Source of the DNA: Chitinophaga pinensis
GTDB lineage: Bacteria > Bacteroidota > Bacteroidia > Chitinophagales > Chitinophagaceae
DNA: 26,507 bases
Assembly (NCBI GenBank): GCA_945866165.1
Contig: CAMBGO010000006.1
Location: 1-26,507 of the forward strand
Direction of reading: 5' to 3'
Shown: piece by piece, positions 24,321 through 26,507 of the stretch
Layout of the letters: every line of letters begins with the position of its first letter
Position numbering within the stretch: position 1 is the stretch's first letter
Notes under the pieces: generated by a model
The model's input: the letters and a program-made list of their open reading frames with translations, nothing else
The model's database searches: none
Told to the model about the DNA's origin: nothing
Program-made: the position numbers and the translations under genes

Positions 24321-25634
24321 ATGATTTGCAATATACCAACATTGAAAAATAGTTATTCAGGGAAGCTCATATTCACCCTGCTAGTGACATTGTTTTTTTC
24401 TATTTTTTCATTGGAATTACATGCCCAAACCCGGGAAGAGCTCGAGAAAAAGAGAAAAGAGATTCTTGAGGAGATAAGTGAATTGCAGCAAACCCAAAGC
24501 ACAATTACAAAAGACAAAAAAGCAAGCCTGTCCCAATTAAAGCTTATTGAAAATAAATTGCGTAAGCGTTATGCATTTATTGATAATTTGAACGACGATA
24601 TGCGACTGATCGATAATACAATCTTTAGCAATAATCGGGAGATATACCGTTTGCAAAAACAACTTGATACCCTGCGTATACAATATGCAAAAACAATCGA
24701 GTATGCTTATAAGAATAGAAGCAATTATGATATGATGAATTTTATTTTTACTGCTTCAAATTTTAATGATGCTATTCGAAGAATTTCCTATCTAAAAAGC
24801 TATCGGCGATATCGTGATGAACAGTCAGAAAATATTGTTAAGACTAGCAAGGTGCTTAAGAGTAAAATCGAAACGCTTACCTTAAATAAAAATGAAAAGG
24901 GTAAGGTTTTGGTAGAGCAGAATAAACAAAAAGCAATTTTAGAAGTAGAAAAAAAGGAGAAAAATCAGTTTGTTTCAAAGTTAAAGGCGCGGGAGAAGGA
25001 AATTGAAAAAGAGATGATTGCAAAGAGAAAAGTGGAGCGTAGCCTTCAAAGCGCAATTGCCGCAATTGTTAAACGTGAGATTGAAGCTGCAAGAAAAAAA
25101 GCGGAAGAAGAAGCCCGTAAACTTGCTACTAAGACTGAGGTAGAAAAAATCGCTATAGCGAATTCAAAACCTATTACAACAAGAAAATCAAACGTACTAG
25201 AAAATACACCAGAGGTGACAAAGGTTTCTGTTGGCTTTGAAAACAACAGAGGTAATTTGCCTTGGCCTGTCGATAAAGCAAGTGTTGTGGCTGGTTTTGG
25301 TAAGCAAAAAATTGAAGGAACATCTTTGGTGGAAGATAACATTGGTTTAACCATTCAAACCAATCCAGGTACAAATGTCAAAGCTGTTTTTGAGGGTGTT
25401 GTAACAAGTATATATGATGTTGCCGGTAGTCAGACTATCACTATCAAGCATGGTAAATATTTTACTACTTATTATAATCTTTCTGTTGTAAATGTAAGCA
25501 AAGGAAATATTGTACAAATGGGACAAGTAATCGGTAAAGCAGGTGTGAACGATGATGGTGAGGGCGAAATCATGTTTGTAGTCAATATTGAATCAACCTT
25601 TGTCAATCCTGAGATTTGGCTTAAGAATAAATAG
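24321..25634 (+). CDS. EnvC-like coiled-coil protein with degenerate LytM (M23) domain
   Basis: 437 residues. Seen: a signal peptide (hydrophobic about 16-31, LHAQ near 36), long coiled coil (about 37-275) interrupted by TIEYAYKNRSNYDMMNFIF (125-143), the usual hairpin region of EnvC/PcsB-type proteins, and a C-terminal LytM domain (311-435) starting GNLPWPVDKASVVAGFG. The zinc and catalytic positions are changed: HxGxD reads N340-I-G-L-T344, the YxHL place reads Y385-N386-L387, and HxHF reads E416-I-M418-F419. Known: EnvC in E. coli has such an inactive LytM domain and activates cell-wall amidases. Inference: an amidase activator in the periplasm involved in cell separation. Last gene of the dut-DUF4292 run; convergent with bshA after 9 bases. 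Confidence 0.85.
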   Translation: MICNIPTLKNSYSGKLIFTLLVTLFFSIFSLELHAQTREELEKKRKEILEEISELQQTQSTITKDKKASLSQLKLIENKLRKRYAFIDNLNDDMRLIDNTIFSNNREIYRLQKQLDTLRIQYAKTIEYAYKNRSNYDMMNFIFTASNFNDAIRRISYLKSYRRYRDEQSENIVKTSKVLKSKIETLTLNKNEKGKVLVEQNKQKAILEVEKKEKNQFVSKLKAREKEIEKEMIAKRKVERSLQSAIAAIVKREIEAARKKAEEEARKLATKTEVEKIAIANSKPITTRKSNVLENTPEVTKVSVGFENNRGNLPWPVDKASVVAGFGKQKIEGTSLVEDNIGLTIQTNPGTNVKAVFEGVVTSIYDVAGSQTITIKHGKYFTTYYNLSVVNVSKGNIVQMGQVIGKAGVNDDGEGEIMFVVNIESTFVNPEIWLKNK

Positions 25635-25648
25635 AATTCAATCTTAAG
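25620..25648. repeat. Short inverted repeat between the EnvC-like gene and bshA ends
   Basis: CTTAAGA (25620-25626) and TCTTAAG (25642-25648) are complementary with a 15-base loop and cover both stop codons. AT-rich with no T tract; at best a weak bidirectional terminator. Confidence 0.25.
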
Positions 25649-26507
25649 AACTAAGTACCTGTTGATATATCTGCTCATAAAGGGGTACGATGTTTTCAAT
25701 ATCAAATTTAACTGCTTGTTTTCTTGCCTCTAATTTGAATTTGGTGTGTTTTTCATCGTCCAATAGTATTTCTTTTGCATATCCTGCCATCTGCTCCACA
25801 TCTCCTATATTGCTCAAGTAACCATTTACGTTATGGGTTACTATTTCTGGTAATCCACCAGCGTTGGTTGCAATTACGGGTGTTCCTGCTGCCATGGCTT
25901 CAAGTGCTGACAATCCAAAACTCTCATATTCAGATGGCAGTAAAAACAAATCTGATATGGCATAGATTTCCTCCATGTCTTGTTGTTTCCCCAAAAATCT
26001 TGTCTCTTCATCAATGCCAAGCTCTCGGCAAAGTTCCTCTGCCATGGGTCTTTCTGGCCCGTCACCTACCAATAATAATTTAGAAGGAATACTTTGCCTG
26101 ATATGATTGTATGTATGAATTACATCTGCAATTCGTTTTATTTTTCTGAAGTTCGATGCGTGTAATATTATTTTTTCTCCTTTTGGTGCAATGGCTATCT
26201 TGAATGCATCAATAGGTTTTTTATTGAATCGGTGGATGTCAACAAAATTATGGATCACGGCGATTTCTTTTTCGATGTGAAAATTCAACAGTGTTTCTTG
26301 CTTCAGGTTCTCAGATACTGCAGTAATTGCATCGCTTTGGTTGATAGAAAATGAAACCACGGGGGCATAGGTTTTGTCTTTACCTACAAGCGTTATGTCG
26401 GTGCCATGTAAGGTTGTAATAAATGGAATCTTAATGCCCTGGTCCTCAAGAATTTTTTGTGCCATATAAGCAGCAGATGCATGCGGTATTGCATAATGAA
26501 CATGAAG
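25644..26507 (-). CDS. bshA: BshA-like N-acetyl-alpha-D-glucosaminyl L-malate synthase, C-terminal part (cut by window edge)
   Basis: 287 codons are present; the frame stays open through base 26507, so the N-terminus lies beyond the right edge (the ATG at 26465 is internal). Seen: LHVHYAIPHASAAYMAQKI, then FITTLHGTDITLVGKD, FSINQSDAITAVSENL and VIHNFVDIHRF, which are distinctive of BshA, followed by the GT-B/GT4 C-domain with LVGDGPER, FLGKQQDMEEIYAISD and ESFGLSALEAMAAGTPVIATN (E-x7-E motif). Known: BshA joins UDP-GlcNAc and L-malate in the first step of bacillithiol, a low-molecular-weight thiol. A generic GT4 glycosyltransferase is the fallback, but the HGTDITLVG string is strong. bshB and bshC are not visible here. 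Cytoplasmic. Confidence 0.88.
   Translation of the reverse strand, partial: LHVHYAIPHASAAYMAQKILEDQGIKIPFITTLHGTDITLVGKDKTYAPVVSFSINQSDAITAVSENLKQETLLNFHIEKEIAVIHNFVDIHRFNKKPIDAFKIAIAPKGEKIILHASNFRKIKRIADVIHTYNHIRQSIPSKLLLVGDGPERPMAEELCRELGIDEETRFLGKQQDMEEIYAISDLFLLPSEYESFGLSALEAMAAGTPVIATNAGGLPEIVTHNVNGYLSNIGDVEQMAGYAKEILLDDEKHTKFKLEARKQAVKFDIENIVPLYEQIYQQVLSS

Noticed and set aside
24321..25634. Active M23 endopeptidase
   Set aside because: None of the metal-ligand positions of the LytM domain is retained.
1..26507. CRISPR arrays, insertion sequences, tRNA or rRNA genes, prophage or defence genes
   Set aside because: No repeated spacer pattern, transposase motif, cloverleaf or defence-related domain was seen on either strand.

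Overview
The window looks like a chromosomal segment from a Bacteroidota bacterium, most likely family Chitinophagaceae or a close relative. The evidence is AT-rich DNA, type IX secretion (T9SS) genes (gldJ, porU, porV), a bacillithiol-type glycosyltransferase (bshA), single-chain archaeal/eukaryotic-type glycyl-tRNA synthetase, and promoters with the Bacteroidota -7 element TAnnTTTG (often with TTG about 20 bases upstream). No plasmid, phage, transposon, CRISPR or RNA gene was found. The content is mostly core housekeeping and cell-envelope genes, densely packed, with no gene-free stretch above 300 bases.

Layout. 1-564 (minus): the N-terminal part of a ComEC/Rec2-like DNA-uptake protein running off the left edge. 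713-1249 (plus): a lipoprotein histidine phosphatase. 1253-4618 (minus): a very large outer-membrane protein with a degenerate metalloprotease-like region, a TolB-like propeller and a beta-barrel. 4712-5356 (plus): a metallo-beta-lactamase-fold hydrolase. 5358-6869 (minus): a Wzx/MOP-type flippase. 7002-9307 (plus): dtd, a MazG-like pyrophosphohydrolase and glyS. 9327-11054 (minus) and 11173-12819 (plus): a divergent pair of a sodium/solute symporter and altronate dehydratase (uxaA), with an inverted repeat at the midpoint of the gap. 12859-15853 (minus): fbaA, a DUF983 membrane protein and murF. 16035-22408: gldJ (minus) divergent from porU-porV (plus), the T9SS block. 22486-25634 (plus): ispF, dut, a DUF4292 lipoprotein and an EnvC-like coiled-coil protein with a degenerate LytM domain. 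25644-26507 (minus): bshA, running off the right edge.

How the genes fit together. PorV and PorU form the outer-membrane machinery that cleaves the C-terminal sorting signal of T9SS cargo, and GldJ is a lipoprotein of the T9SS/gliding apparatus. murF, the flippase, the EnvC-like protein, the DUF4292 lipoprotein and the large barrel protein all serve the envelope. dtd, glyS, mazG and dut concern translation fidelity and nucleotide-pool cleaning. The symporter and uxaA suggest use of a hexuronate-derived sugar acid.

The most useful observations are in the control regions. At glyS, murF and porU the -7 element lies only 4-5 bases before the start codon, which predicts leaderless or nearly leaderless transcripts; this also shows that longer N-termini obtained by taking the first TTG/GTG are wrong for several genes. 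gldJ and porV share one promoter architecture (TTG-N20-TAnATTTG). Candidate operators lie between the symporter and uxaA, upstream of murF and upstream of fbaA. I did not find a convincing wholly new multi-gene system; the least characterised proteins are the 1,121-residue barrel protein and the DUF4292/EnvC-like pair.
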